From an uncultured Flavobacteriaceae bacterium (lineage in GTDB: Bacteria > Bacteroidota > Bacteroidia > Flavobacteriales > Flavobacteriaceae): a stretch of DNA of 64,000 bases. How positions within the stretch are numbered: position 1 is the stretch's first letter; the number at the start of each line of letters is the position of its first letter. A program made the position numbers and the translations under genes. Positions 52,952 to 61,025 of this stretch are shown here, in pieces. The stretch is from the NCBI GenBank assembly GCA_947494825.1, contig CANLWN010000003.1, positions 1 through 64,000 of the forward strand, given 5' to 3'. The notes below the pieces were generated by a model, which ran no database searches, was not told the DNA's origin, and worked only from the letters and a program-made list of their open reading frames with translations.

Positions 52952-54889
52952 CTATAAAAGGTTATAATTTAAGATTACGATGAGGCATCTTTCGTTTACC
53001 TTGTGCAGTTGCTCAATACAAAATACCCCATTGGTACAATTGTTCAGAATTTTATCCTCCCCATATCCCACGGCATATAGTAAATTGGTTGTTGGGACTC
53101 CCTTTTGAATCAAATAATCCCTTATGCCGTTCGCTCGGTTTTGCGAAAGCCTAAAATTGGTACTGCTCCCTCCCCTACTATCGGTATGTGCTTCAATTCG
53201 CAATTGCAGTTCGGGAAATTTCTGTACGGCAAGCACCACTTTGTCCAATTCCAGCGCTATTGCGGGGGTTACCTCCCATTTTCCTTTAGCGAAGAAAAAA
53301 TCGTTTAACTTTAGTATGGTCTGTTCTTCCTTTTCCTCCACCAGGTCATCGAGCATGGTCAGGTCAATATCCAAGGTGGCTTCCTTTGTTTCCAAGGCCG
53401 CCTTGTCATAGGCCCTGGAAAACAATTCGTGCCTTTCCTTGGAAGCGGTCAACACCACTTGGTCTACCCATGGGATCTCCAATTGATACGCTCCGTCCTC
53501 CCTAGTGTACACTTCGGTGATCAAGTTGTTATCGGAATCAAAAAGTTTTATGGAAACTTTATCCACCCCTAACTTGGAACCCAGTCTTGAAACCTTTCCC
53601 TTAAAGACCAAGGTCTTCAATCCAGGTTTTTCGGCTACCCTAAAACCGTAGATATCATCACCTCCTTTACCCCCTTTGCGATTAGAGGAAAAATATCCCA
53701 AAAGACCGGTAGTGCCATCATCCTTAATGATGAACCCGAAGTCATCGGCGCTGGAATTGATCCCTAGGCCCAGGTTTATAGGAATGCTATAGCTGGTGTC
53801 TGACTGGAAGTTGGATTTATAGATATCCATCCCACCCAAGCCGTAAAAAACATCGGAGGAAAAATAGAGGCTGTTATCAAAAATAAAGGGTGCTATTTCG
53901 TTTCCCGCGGAGTTTATCCGAGGTCCCAGATTAATGGGCGCGGACATGATCTGTCCCTTGTTGGTGTACACGTAATAAAGGTCGGTACCGCCATAACTGT
54001 CATAAAAATTGGCAGCGAAGTACAATTTTTCGTTGGCGGCGTCATAAAAAGGGTAATAGAAAGAGGTGCTCAAATCCCGTAATAAAAATCCAAAAGTTCC
54101 ATTTTCATCTACCTTGCCTATGGCCAATGCGTTCTTGCCATTATTATCAAAAGCCATTTGTCCGTCCTCCGCATTGGAAAGGATATAAAACAAACTGTTC
54201 AGATCAGTAGAATAAAAAGGTGTGGCCTTATGGAACTCGGAGTCGGGTACATCCGTAAAACGGTTTGCCGTCCCAATATCTCCGTTGTTTTCCATTCTTG
54301 CCACAAAAATATCGAGATAGGCTTCGCCAGAAGGGGCGTATACGGACTTGGAATCTTTTCCCCGCCCACTGGTAAACAAAAGTCGATCTTTATAAAATGT
54401 GGGCGAAAAATCGGATTGGGGACTATTGCCCGTAATATTAAAAAGTTCAAAATCCAGTTCAAAGGCATCCTTGGAACCCAACAATTCAAAATTAAAGTTG
54501 GCGTTTTCCAACAGTTCCTCGGGAAGTGGGGTGGTCTTGGAGGCCAGGAAGGCCTTTACCCGGTCTGTACCCGAAGTTCTACCCAGGCTAAGGAGCATCT
54601 TGTTAAAATAGTGATTGGAAAAGGGTTCCTCCTTTTTATACACTTCGATGTAGTTTTCGGAAGCGCCTTTGTAATTGCCCGTTTGGTAATAGGCATCGGC
54701 CAAATTTAATAGTTGTTGATTGGTCAAAGGCTTTTTCTCCTTTTCCTTGTTGTACTCCTGAATAGCTGCTTTGTACGCATACTCAAAGAACAAAATATCG
54801 CCCTTGGATTTTTTATCCTGTCCAAAAGATAGCGTGGTGACCATCAAAAAAAACACCATTACCGTCCTTGCTCGCATGTTTACCTTCAT
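52952..54889 (-). CDS. OmpA-family protein with TPR and PD40 repeats
   Basis: About 645 residues (start 54889; 54877 also possible). Signal peptide (ends near SFGQ), TPR-like helices (about 45-110), WD40-like PD40 repeats (about 160-440; SPTFYKDRLLFTSGRG, GGTDLYYVY, YFSSNRKGGKGGDDIYGF), a carboxypeptidase-like domain (about 450-530) and a C-terminal OmpA domain (IEAHTDSRGGSSTNFRLSQNRANGIRDYL). It is the third gene of the type-B adhesin / PorP-SprF / OmpA trio. It probably anchors the adhesin complex to peptidoglycan. Confidence 0.92.
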   Translation of the reverse strand: MKVNMRARTVMVFFLMVTTLSFGQDKKSKGDILFFEYAYKAAIQEYNKEKEKKPLTNQQLLNLADAYYQTGNYKGASENYIEVYKKEEPFSNHYFNKMLLSLGRTSGTDRVKAFLASKTTPLPEELLENANFNFELLGSKDAFELDFELFNITGNSPQSDFSPTFYKDRLLFTSGRGKDSKSVYAPSGEAYLDIFVARMENNGDIGTANRFTDVPDSEFHKATPFYSTDLNSLFYILSNAEDGQMAFDNNGKNALAIGKVDENGTFGFLLRDLSTSFYYPFYDAANEKLYFAANFYDSYGGTDLYYVYTNKGQIMSAPINLGPRINSAGNEIAPFIFDNSLYFSSDVFYGLGGMDIYKSNFQSDTSYSIPINLGLGINSSADDFGFIIKDDGTTGLLGYFSSNRKGGKGGDDIYGFRVAEKPGLKTLVFKGKVSRLGSKLGVDKVSIKLFDSDNNLITEVYTREDGAYQLEIPWVDQVVLTASKERHELFSRAYDKAALETKEATLDIDLTMLDDLVEEKEEQTILKLNDFFFAKGKWEVTPAIALELDKVVLAVQKFPELQLRIEAHTDSRGGSSTNFRLSQNRANGIRDYLIQKGVPTTNLLYAVGYGEDKILNNCTNGVFCIEQLHKVNERCLIVILNYNLL

Positions 54890-54890
54890 T

Positions 54891-55871
54891 TTAGAAAAAT
54901 CTTGGGCTATCAATTTGTTTGGGTTTCCCTTTTTCGTTCCTTTTTTCCTTGGTCTTCCGTTGCTTTCCGCCTCCTTTTCCTAAATAGAACTTTAGGATGG
55001 CCTCATGGGAACCACTATTGAACTCCCCAAGCCCATTGGTATTGTAATCATAAGAATACCCTAAAAAAAGGCCGTCAGAAATCTGAAAGCCGGCCAAGCC
55101 GCTTACTGCATTGTCTATCCGATAGGAAGCTCCTATGGTCACCACATCACTTATCAAAAAATTGGTGGAGAGATTGATGTTTACCGGGGCTCCTTCAAGG
55201 TAGTTGACCAAAAATGCAGGTTTAAACTTCAATCCATCAGAAATATCAAAGACATACCCCCCTATGAAATTGAACTGGACCTGATCATTGACAAATGCCT
55301 GTACCTCCTCATCGTTGATCACGCTGGTTAAAAAGTTGGGCACGGAAAGCCCCAAGTACCAATTTTCCGCATACAGGAATGTCCCCGCCCCTACCGTGGG
55401 ATAAAATTTGTTCAAGGTATTCCCGTTCAACAGGGGTTCATTGGGATTTTCAAAATTTCCTTTGGTAAAGTCCACATCCAATATGGAACCTCCAGCGTCT
55501 ATCCCAAAGGCCAGTTTGGTATCGTCCGAAACATTTACCTGAAAAGAGTAGGCAATATCAACAAAGGTTTGGCTCGTGGGGCCCAACTGATCATTGACGG
55601 CGTTGAACCCAAGCCCGTGCTTTTCATTTGCCAAGGGAATGTTCAATCCTATTCTTGCCGTTTGAGGCGCCCCCGGGATATCTATCCATTGTGCCCGGTA
55701 CAGCGCAGCGATCTCTGCCGTTTCCACGGAACCCACATAAGCCGGATTAAAACTCCCTATGTTGTACATATACTGGGTATATTGTGGTTCAATCTGTCCA
55801 TAGGCCTTAGAGACCATGCCGTAAAACAGGAAGGAAAAGATAAGGATATTTCTATATAATGGGTTGCTCAT
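54891..55871 (-). CDS. PorP/SprF-family type IX secretion membrane protein
   Basis: 326 residues with a signal peptide (about 1-25). Beta-barrel with the family signature PQYTQYMYNIGSFNPAYVGS and YRAQWIDIPGAPQT. SprF is needed for export of the SprB adhesin in Flavobacterium. The final 30 residues are Lys/Arg-rich (GGKQRKTKEKRNEKGKPK), an unusual basic tail. It sits between the adhesin and the OmpA gene, spacings 15 and 1 bp. Confidence 0.93.
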   Translation of the reverse strand: MSNPLYRNILIFSFLFYGMVSKAYGQIEPQYTQYMYNIGSFNPAYVGSVETAEIAALYRAQWIDIPGAPQTARIGLNIPLANEKHGLGFNAVNDQLGPTSQTFVDIAYSFQVNVSDDTKLAFGIDAGGSILDVDFTKGNFENPNEPLLNGNTLNKFYPTVGAGTFLYAENWYLGLSVPNFLTSVINDEEVQAFVNDQVQFNFIGGYVFDISDGLKFKPAFLVNYLEGAPVNINLSTNFLISDVVTIGASYRIDNAVSGLAGFQISDGLFLGYSYDYNTNGLGEFNSGSHEAILKFYLGKGGGKQRKTKEKRNEKGKPKQIDSPRFF

Positions 55872-55886
55872 ACTCTCTAGTTCGCT

Positions 55887-58655
55887 TTATCGAATTATCT
55901 GTATCCATCCTTTTTGTACTTCCGTACCATCGCCAAGATCCAAAATATAAAAGTAGGTGCCATTGGGCAGTTGGCCATTGTCACCTGTACCGTCCCAGGT
56001 ATTATCATATCCATTGGCCTCAAAGACGCTGTATCCGTACCTATCAAAAACTTGTAGATTGGAGGTCGGGAACAAATCACTACAATTCACCGTCAGGAAA
56101 TCATTGAAGCCGTCGCCATTGGGCGAAAACTGATTGAACAGCGCACCGCATTCCAAATCGGTCCTAGGATTGACCACAATAGTCACCGAGGCCTCGTTGT
56201 TTTCATTGTTCCCGTCATTGGGGAAAGACGCTAGCAGGGTGGTGGTATTGGTAAAGGTACCTATAGAGGGCACTTGTACAGTAATTTCCAGGCTTGCCTC
56301 CCCATCCGCAGGGAAATCCAAGATTTCCCAAATCCCGGTATTTTCATCATAGCTACCCAAGCTTGACGTATGTGAGACATACAAAAATCCTAGGGGTATC
56401 TCTATGGGCTCGTTTACCCGAATATTGATCACCCTACTTTGTGAGAGATTGGTAAGGGTTAACGTAAAAACGATACGCTCGCCAATGGTAGGACCCTCAT
56501 TGTCCACGACCTTATCCAGCGCAAGGTCTATATCAGCCGGATTACAATCCGGGGTCAGATTGGGATCACAGGGGTCCAAGGGGTCTGTCCCGTCGGTTAC
56601 CTCCTGACCATCCAAAAGGGTGTCCCCATCGGTATCCGGATTATTGGGATCTGTTCCCAAGGTACCCTCCTCGCTGGTGGTAAGGCCATCATTATCGCAA
56701 TCACTTGTCGGTAAAGGTGTGCCACCTATAGAGTCGCAATCATCCAGAGGGTCTGTATTATCGGTAACCTCCTGGCCATCCAGGATGGTATCCCCGTCCG
56801 TATCGGGGTTATTGGGATCCGTACCCAGTACGCCCTCTTCCGCATCCGTTAAACCGTCATTGTCCATGTCTACCATACAATCACTTATGGAGATGGTCAG
56901 GGTAACCGAACTATTAACGCAGGGAGCCTGTGCCCCAGTGGTCGTAAACGTGAATACATAGTCCCCGGCTACGAGGCCGGTAAAATCCACTATGTTCTGT
57001 GCATCTATGACAATGCCCCCACCCGATGGGTCGGTGGTAATGCTCCAGCTACCCACGTCCGCACCTGTAAGTTGGTTGTCCAGATCTATACTGGTAGGTC
57101 CTCCCGGACCTGCCACATTACAAGCTTGGGTGTCTGTGGCCGTACCTGGTGAAGGGGTTGGGTTTATGGTCGCGGAAACCGGGGTCCTTACAGAGGTACA
57201 ATTGTTGGCTGTCGCCTCCACATAATATATCGTAGTGGTAGTCAGAATTGGTGTGGTAAAAGAGGTTCCGGTAGCTACATTGATTCCGCCGGTAGGCTGA
57301 TCGAACCAATTTAGGGTACCCCCGGCACTAACTGTAGCCTCCAAGGTCATAGAACCAATATCACAGCGGTTATCTTCGGTGGTACTATCCACGGTGGGTG
57401 TAAAGTTTAAGGTCAATGGGACTTCCAACAAAGGACTTGCACATAAATTCACGGCGTCATAGTAAAAACCAAAATAAACACCCGGTGCGGCCACTACGGT
57501 ACTTATCAAATGTGCTGCCGTATCAAGAGGGTCACTATTCGTACTCCAGGTGAGAACGGTCCCCGCAGGAGCGGTACTGTTGGTATAGTCGCTAAGGTCC
57601 TGACTGATGACATCGCAGAACTCCCTGGAAACGGAAGCCTCCAAAATAGGCGCGTTAATACCTGAATTGCAGGGTTCCGAACAATCAATGACGGAAACCA
57701 CCAGTTCGGGAGAGGTAGACTGGTCCGTGCAAGGGGCAACCGCGCCTGTTGTCGTATAGGTAAATTCGTAATTTCCCTCTGGCTCTCCATTAAAATTCAC
57801 AATATTGGAAGCGTTTATAGTAATCGTTGCACCACCCGGAGCGCTTGTCAGGGCCCAGTTTCCCGCATCGGCGCCAGTGAGCTGGTCATCGAGGTCTATT
57901 ATGCTATTGCCATCACCGTTAGAGCTACAGGCCGAAACATTGTTCACGATGCCTGGGGAAGGTGTGGTGTTCGTCGTTAAGGTTACCTCCAGGGTCTGAC
58001 TGGCACAGGAATTTACTGCATCATAGAAAAAGCCATAGTAGGTGCCTGTGGTATTTACTATGGAACTGGGCAGGAAGGCACTATCATTGGAGGTATCAGG
58101 GTCCGTACTCCAAACCAGTTCGGAGTTGGCAGGTGGTACACTGTTCGTATAGACATCCAAGTCCTGGTTGACCACATCACAGAAAACCGTCGGTACCGGA
58201 GCATCCAATACAGGTGCCGTGGTTCCGGCAGCGCAGCTGTCGTCATCGGTAAAACTACTGTTGCCCACATTATCCGCGGCCAGCACGGCATTGGCGCTGG
58301 GATTGCTCAGGGTAATGCTCACCAATTCGTCCGCTTCTATAGCAGTATCTCCGGTTGTGGTTACTACAACCGTTTGCGAGAGTGTTGCCGTATTTGCCGG
58401 AAAGGTCAGGGTAGCTACCGTACCGTTCTCGTTACCACCTGCTATGGTATAATCCACTGTAATGGGGTTAGAAGGGTCGGAAGCGTCTATACTAACGAGA
58501 AAGTTGATCGTTGCCGGGCCCGAATCGCCCTCCGCTACCGGCGCAGGGTCATTTATACTAATGGTAGCCTGCCCATAGCCAAAGAAGCCCATGCAAAAGA
58601 GCGCACCAAAAAAGCCTAGTTTTTTAAGAAATTGCTTTGGGAGTAAAAAAACCAT
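55887..58655 (-). CDS. Type IX-secreted adhesin with gliding-motility C-terminal domain
   Basis: 922 residues. Signal peptide (ends near GYGQ); Calx-beta-like domain (about 30-125, with VSITLSNPS); a pair of alternating Ig-like cassettes repeated twice (about 145-330 and 335-590); TSP3-type calcium repeats (DxDNDGLTxxEEGxLGTDPNNPDTDGD, about 600-680); DUF11 domain (about 690-800); then the type-B sorting domain (NQFSPNGDGFNDFLTVNC...VFDRYG...WDGTGDNGQLPNGTYFYIL...). Expected to be exported by the T9SS with help from the PorP/SprF protein downstream. Cell-surface adhesin. Confidence 0.94.
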   Translation of the reverse strand: MVFLLPKQFLKKLGFFGALFCMGFFGYGQATISINDPAPVAEGDSGPATINFLVSIDASDPSNPITVDYTIAGGNENGTVATLTFPANTATLSQTVVVTTTGDTAIEADELVSITLSNPSANAVLAADNVGNSSFTDDDSCAAGTTAPVLDAPVPTVFCDVVNQDLDVYTNSVPPANSELVWSTDPDTSNDSAFLPSSIVNTTGTYYGFFYDAVNSCASQTLEVTLTTNTTPSPGIVNNVSACSSNGDGNSIIDLDDQLTGADAGNWALTSAPGGATITINASNIVNFNGEPEGNYEFTYTTTGAVAPCTDQSTSPELVVSVIDCSEPCNSGINAPILEASVSREFCDVISQDLSDYTNSTAPAGTVLTWSTNSDPLDTAAHLISTVVAAPGVYFGFYYDAVNLCASPLLEVPLTLNFTPTVDSTTEDNRCDIGSMTLEATVSAGGTLNWFDQPTGGINVATGTSFTTPILTTTTIYYVEATANNCTSVRTPVSATINPTPSPGTATDTQACNVAGPGGPTSIDLDNQLTGADVGSWSITTDPSGGGIVIDAQNIVDFTGLVAGDYVFTFTTTGAQAPCVNSSVTLTISISDCMVDMDNDGLTDAEEGVLGTDPNNPDTDGDTILDGQEVTDNTDPLDDCDSIGGTPLPTSDCDNDGLTTSEEGTLGTDPNNPDTDGDTLLDGQEVTDGTDPLDPCDPNLTPDCNPADIDLALDKVVDNEGPTIGERIVFTLTLTNLSQSRVINIRVNEPIEIPLGFLYVSHTSSLGSYDENTGIWEILDFPADGEASLEITVQVPSIGTFTNTTTLLASFPNDGNNENNEASVTIVVNPRTDLECGALFNQFSPNGDGFNDFLTVNCSDLFPTSNLQVFDRYGYSVFEANGYDNTWDGTGDNGQLPNGTYFYILDLGDGTEVQKGWIQIIR

Positions 58656-58818
58656 ATCGTTATACGCTATATCGAGCTTTTTGAAGCTAAAAATTCAATC
58701 CATAGCAGCAAAACCAGGCTTGGTAAAATCGGGAGTCAATAATAAGAAAAAATCGGTGCTCACACTAAAAAAATGGGCTAAATATGATTTTATCTGTTGT
58801 ACGGCAGCATCGGTTTTT

Positions 58819-59706
58819 CTAAAGTGGAAGTTCTGCCGAAGAGGTTTCCGCGGTCTGTTCAATTTTCCTCACTAATCCCTGTAGTACTTTTCCGGGGCCC
58901 ACTTCCACGAAACTACGCGCCCCATCCTGGACCATTTGCTGTACACTTTGTGTCCATTTTACCGGTGCCGTAAGTTGCGATATCAGATTTTTCTTTATGG
59001 TCGTCGCATCCCGTACGGCCGTAGTGGATACGTTTTGATAAATAGGGCAACTAGGGGCCTCAAATCCGGTACCTTCTATAGCCGCCGCCAGCTCCTCTCT
59101 TGCCGGTTCCATCAAGGGGGAATGAAAAGCACCGCCAACGGGCAGTACCAAAGCCCTTCTTGCACCAGCTTCCTTAAGGCTTTCGCAGGCCGCATTTACG
59201 GCTTCCACATCGCCAGAAATGACCAATTGTCCAGGACAATTATAATTGGCAGGGACCACAATGCCAGGTGTTTCCTCGCATATCCTCTCCACTACAGCAT
59301 CATCCAACCCCAAAACGGCGGCCATGGTACTGGGCTGCAATTCACATGCTTTTTGCATGGCCATGGCCCTCTGAAAGACCAGTTGTAAGCCGTCCTCAAA
59401 ATTTAAGGTATTGTTGGCCACCAGGGCCGAGAATTCCCCAAGGGAATGCCCTGCTACCATATGGGGCTTAAAAAGTTCTCCCATAACCTTGCTAAGAATA
59501 ACGGAGTGCAGGAAAATAGCAGGCTGGGTTACCTTGGTCTGCTTTAAATCCTCAGCTGTGCCTTCGAACATGATATCCGTAATGGAAAAATCCAAGATAT
59601 CATTGGCGTTCTCAAAAAGCTCTTGGGCCAGGGGATATTTTTCGTAAAGGTCAAGGCCCATTCCAACAAATTGGGCACCTTGACCAGGAAATACATATGC
59701 AGTCAT
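58819..59706 (-). CDS. fabD: Malonyl-CoA:ACP transacylase
   Basis: 295 residues from the ATG at 59706; 9 further codons upstream are open but not conserved. The chain starts TAYVFPGQGAQFVGMG. Active-site Ser88 lies in GHSLGE, Arg113-115 in FQRAMAM, and His197 in GGAFHSP. Loads malonate on acyl carrier protein for fatty-acid synthesis. Single gene, promoter close upstream. Confidence 0.97.
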   Translation of the reverse strand: MTAYVFPGQGAQFVGMGLDLYEKYPLAQELFENANDILDFSITDIMFEGTAEDLKQTKVTQPAIFLHSVILSKVMGELFKPHMVAGHSLGEFSALVANNTLNFEDGLQLVFQRAMAMQKACELQPSTMAAVLGLDDAVVERICEETPGIVVPANYNCPGQLVISGDVEAVNAACESLKEAGARRALVLPVGGAFHSPLMEPAREELAAAIEGTGFEAPSCPIYQNVSTTAVRDATTIKKNLISQLTAPVKWTQSVQQMVQDGARSFVEVGPGKVLQGLVRKIEQTAETSSAELPL

Positions 59707-59730
59707 GCTTTTGGTTTTTTTGGTAAGGGA

Positions 59731-59757
59731 CAAAAATAGGGAATATTTGATTTACAA
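59731..59757 (-). promoter_or_regulatory. Promoter of fabD
   Basis: Minus strand: TTG (59755-59757), 16 bp, TATTTTTG (59731-59738, exact TAnnTTTG). Leader about 18 bases. Confidence 0.45.
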
Positions 59758-59769
59758 AGTTGCCATGGC

Positions 59770-60282
59770 CTATTCTTTGAACCAGCTCGCATATTTTACG
59801 TAGTTATTGGCAATTCTATCGATTTCACCACGGCTCAGTTCCGGGCTGATATCCTTAATTTTTTTTGCAGGCATCCCAGCGAAAATAGAACCTTCGGGCA
59901 CCTGGGTACCCTGCGTCAACACGGCTCCAGCCGCAATAATACTGTTAGACCCCACCACACAGTCATCCATAATGATACTGCCCATTCCTACCAAAACATT
60001 ATCCCTAATGGTACATCCATGGACGATGGCGTTGTGCCCTATGGAAACGTTGTTCCCAATATGGGTCGGGGCCTTTAAATAGGTACAGTGCACTACGGCC
60101 CCGTCCTGCACATTTACCTTGTGGCCCATTTTTATATAATGCACATCCCCTCTGATCACAGCATTGAACCAAATGCTACACTGGTCGCCCATTACAACAT
60201 CGCCCACAATCACCGCATTATCGGCAATAAAACAATCTTTCCCCATTTGGGGCGATTTTCCATTGATGGTCTTGATAATCAT
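59770..60282 (-). CDS. Gamma-class carbonic anhydrase family protein
   Basis: 170 residues of left-handed beta-helix hexapeptide repeats. The three zinc ligands are visible as His65, His83 and His88 (VVHCT, IGHNAIVHGC). Many family members are active CO2 hydratases, others are inactive. C-terminal amphipathic helix (SRGEIDRIANNYVKYASWFKE). It lies 11 bp after the response-regulator gene and may be co-transcribed with it. Confidence 0.93.
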   Translation of the reverse strand: MIIKTINGKSPQMGKDCFIADNAVIVGDVVMGDQCSIWFNAVIRGDVHYIKMGHKVNVQDGAVVHCTYLKAPTHIGNNVSIGHNAIVHGCTIRDNVLVGMGSIIMDDCVVGSNSIIAAGAVLTQGTQVPEGSIFAGMPAKKIKDISPELSRGEIDRIANNYVKYASWFKE

Positions 60283-60293
60283 CTTTTATGCAT

Positions 60294-61025
60294 TTATTCA
60301 AAATAGGACAACAATTCCTTCTTTTTGGAAGCGGACACCAACAACTCCTTACCATTGGAAATGACCACGCTTCCGCCTTTTCCCCGCTTGTACTTCACTA
60401 CCTCGTTTACGTTTACAAGGTAGGATTTATGGATTCGGGCAAAGGTAAAACCGGACAAAACTTCCTCGAAGTACTTTAGGGTTTTACTGACCACTATTCT
60501 TCTTTTTTCCAGATAGATCTCGGTATAGTTGTCGTCCGCCTTACAGTATAGAATATCCGGGACATTAAGGACCTGAAAGCCATCCTGTTGGGGTAAGGTA
60601 ATCTTCCCTTCCACCTTCTTTAGTTTAGGCTTTAAAATGCGGTCTTCCAGGGCGTTTTCCCTTGTTTTGATGTCCACCACATAATCCACTGCCTTGACCA
60701 ACTCGTCTATATTGATAGGCTTCATCAAATAGTAGGCGGCGTGGTTGTTCAAGGCATCCATGGCGTATTGGTTGTACGCGGTTACAAAAACGGTTTCAAA
60801 GCTTCGGTCCGGTACCTGGTCCAAAAGGTCAAAGGCATTGCCAAAGGGCATTTCCACATCCAAAAACACCAGATCGGGTTTTTTTTGTGCAATGAGTTCC
60901 AGACCTTCCTGTATGCCTTCTGCCTCTCCCAGCAAGTTTACGTTCCTACAATATTTGCTCAGGTAATTCCTTAGAATCTCCCTGCTGTTTGCCTCGTCCT
61001 CAACTATAATGGCGTGTAACTGCAT
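60294..61025 (-). CDS. LytTR response regulator
   Basis: 243 residues. Receiver domain (about 1-120; phospho-acceptor Asp56 in LVFLDVEMP, Lys in YLMKPI) and LytTR DNA-binding domain (about 145-243; NVPDILYCKADDNYTEIYLEKRRIVV...FARIHKSYLVNVNEVVKYKRG). Its ATG overlaps the stop of the histidine-kinase gene by one base, so the two are translationally coupled. Confidence 0.95.
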   Translation of the reverse strand: MQLHAIIVEDEANSREILRNYLSKYCRNVNLLGEAEGIQEGLELIAQKKPDLVFLDVEMPFGNAFDLLDQVPDRSFETVFVTAYNQYAMDALNNHAAYYLMKPINIDELVKAVDYVVDIKTRENALEDRILKPKLKKVEGKITLPQQDGFQVLNVPDILYCKADDNYTEIYLEKRRIVVSKTLKYFEEVLSGFTFARIHKSYLVNVNEVVKYKRGKGGSVVISNGKELLVSASKKKELLSYFE

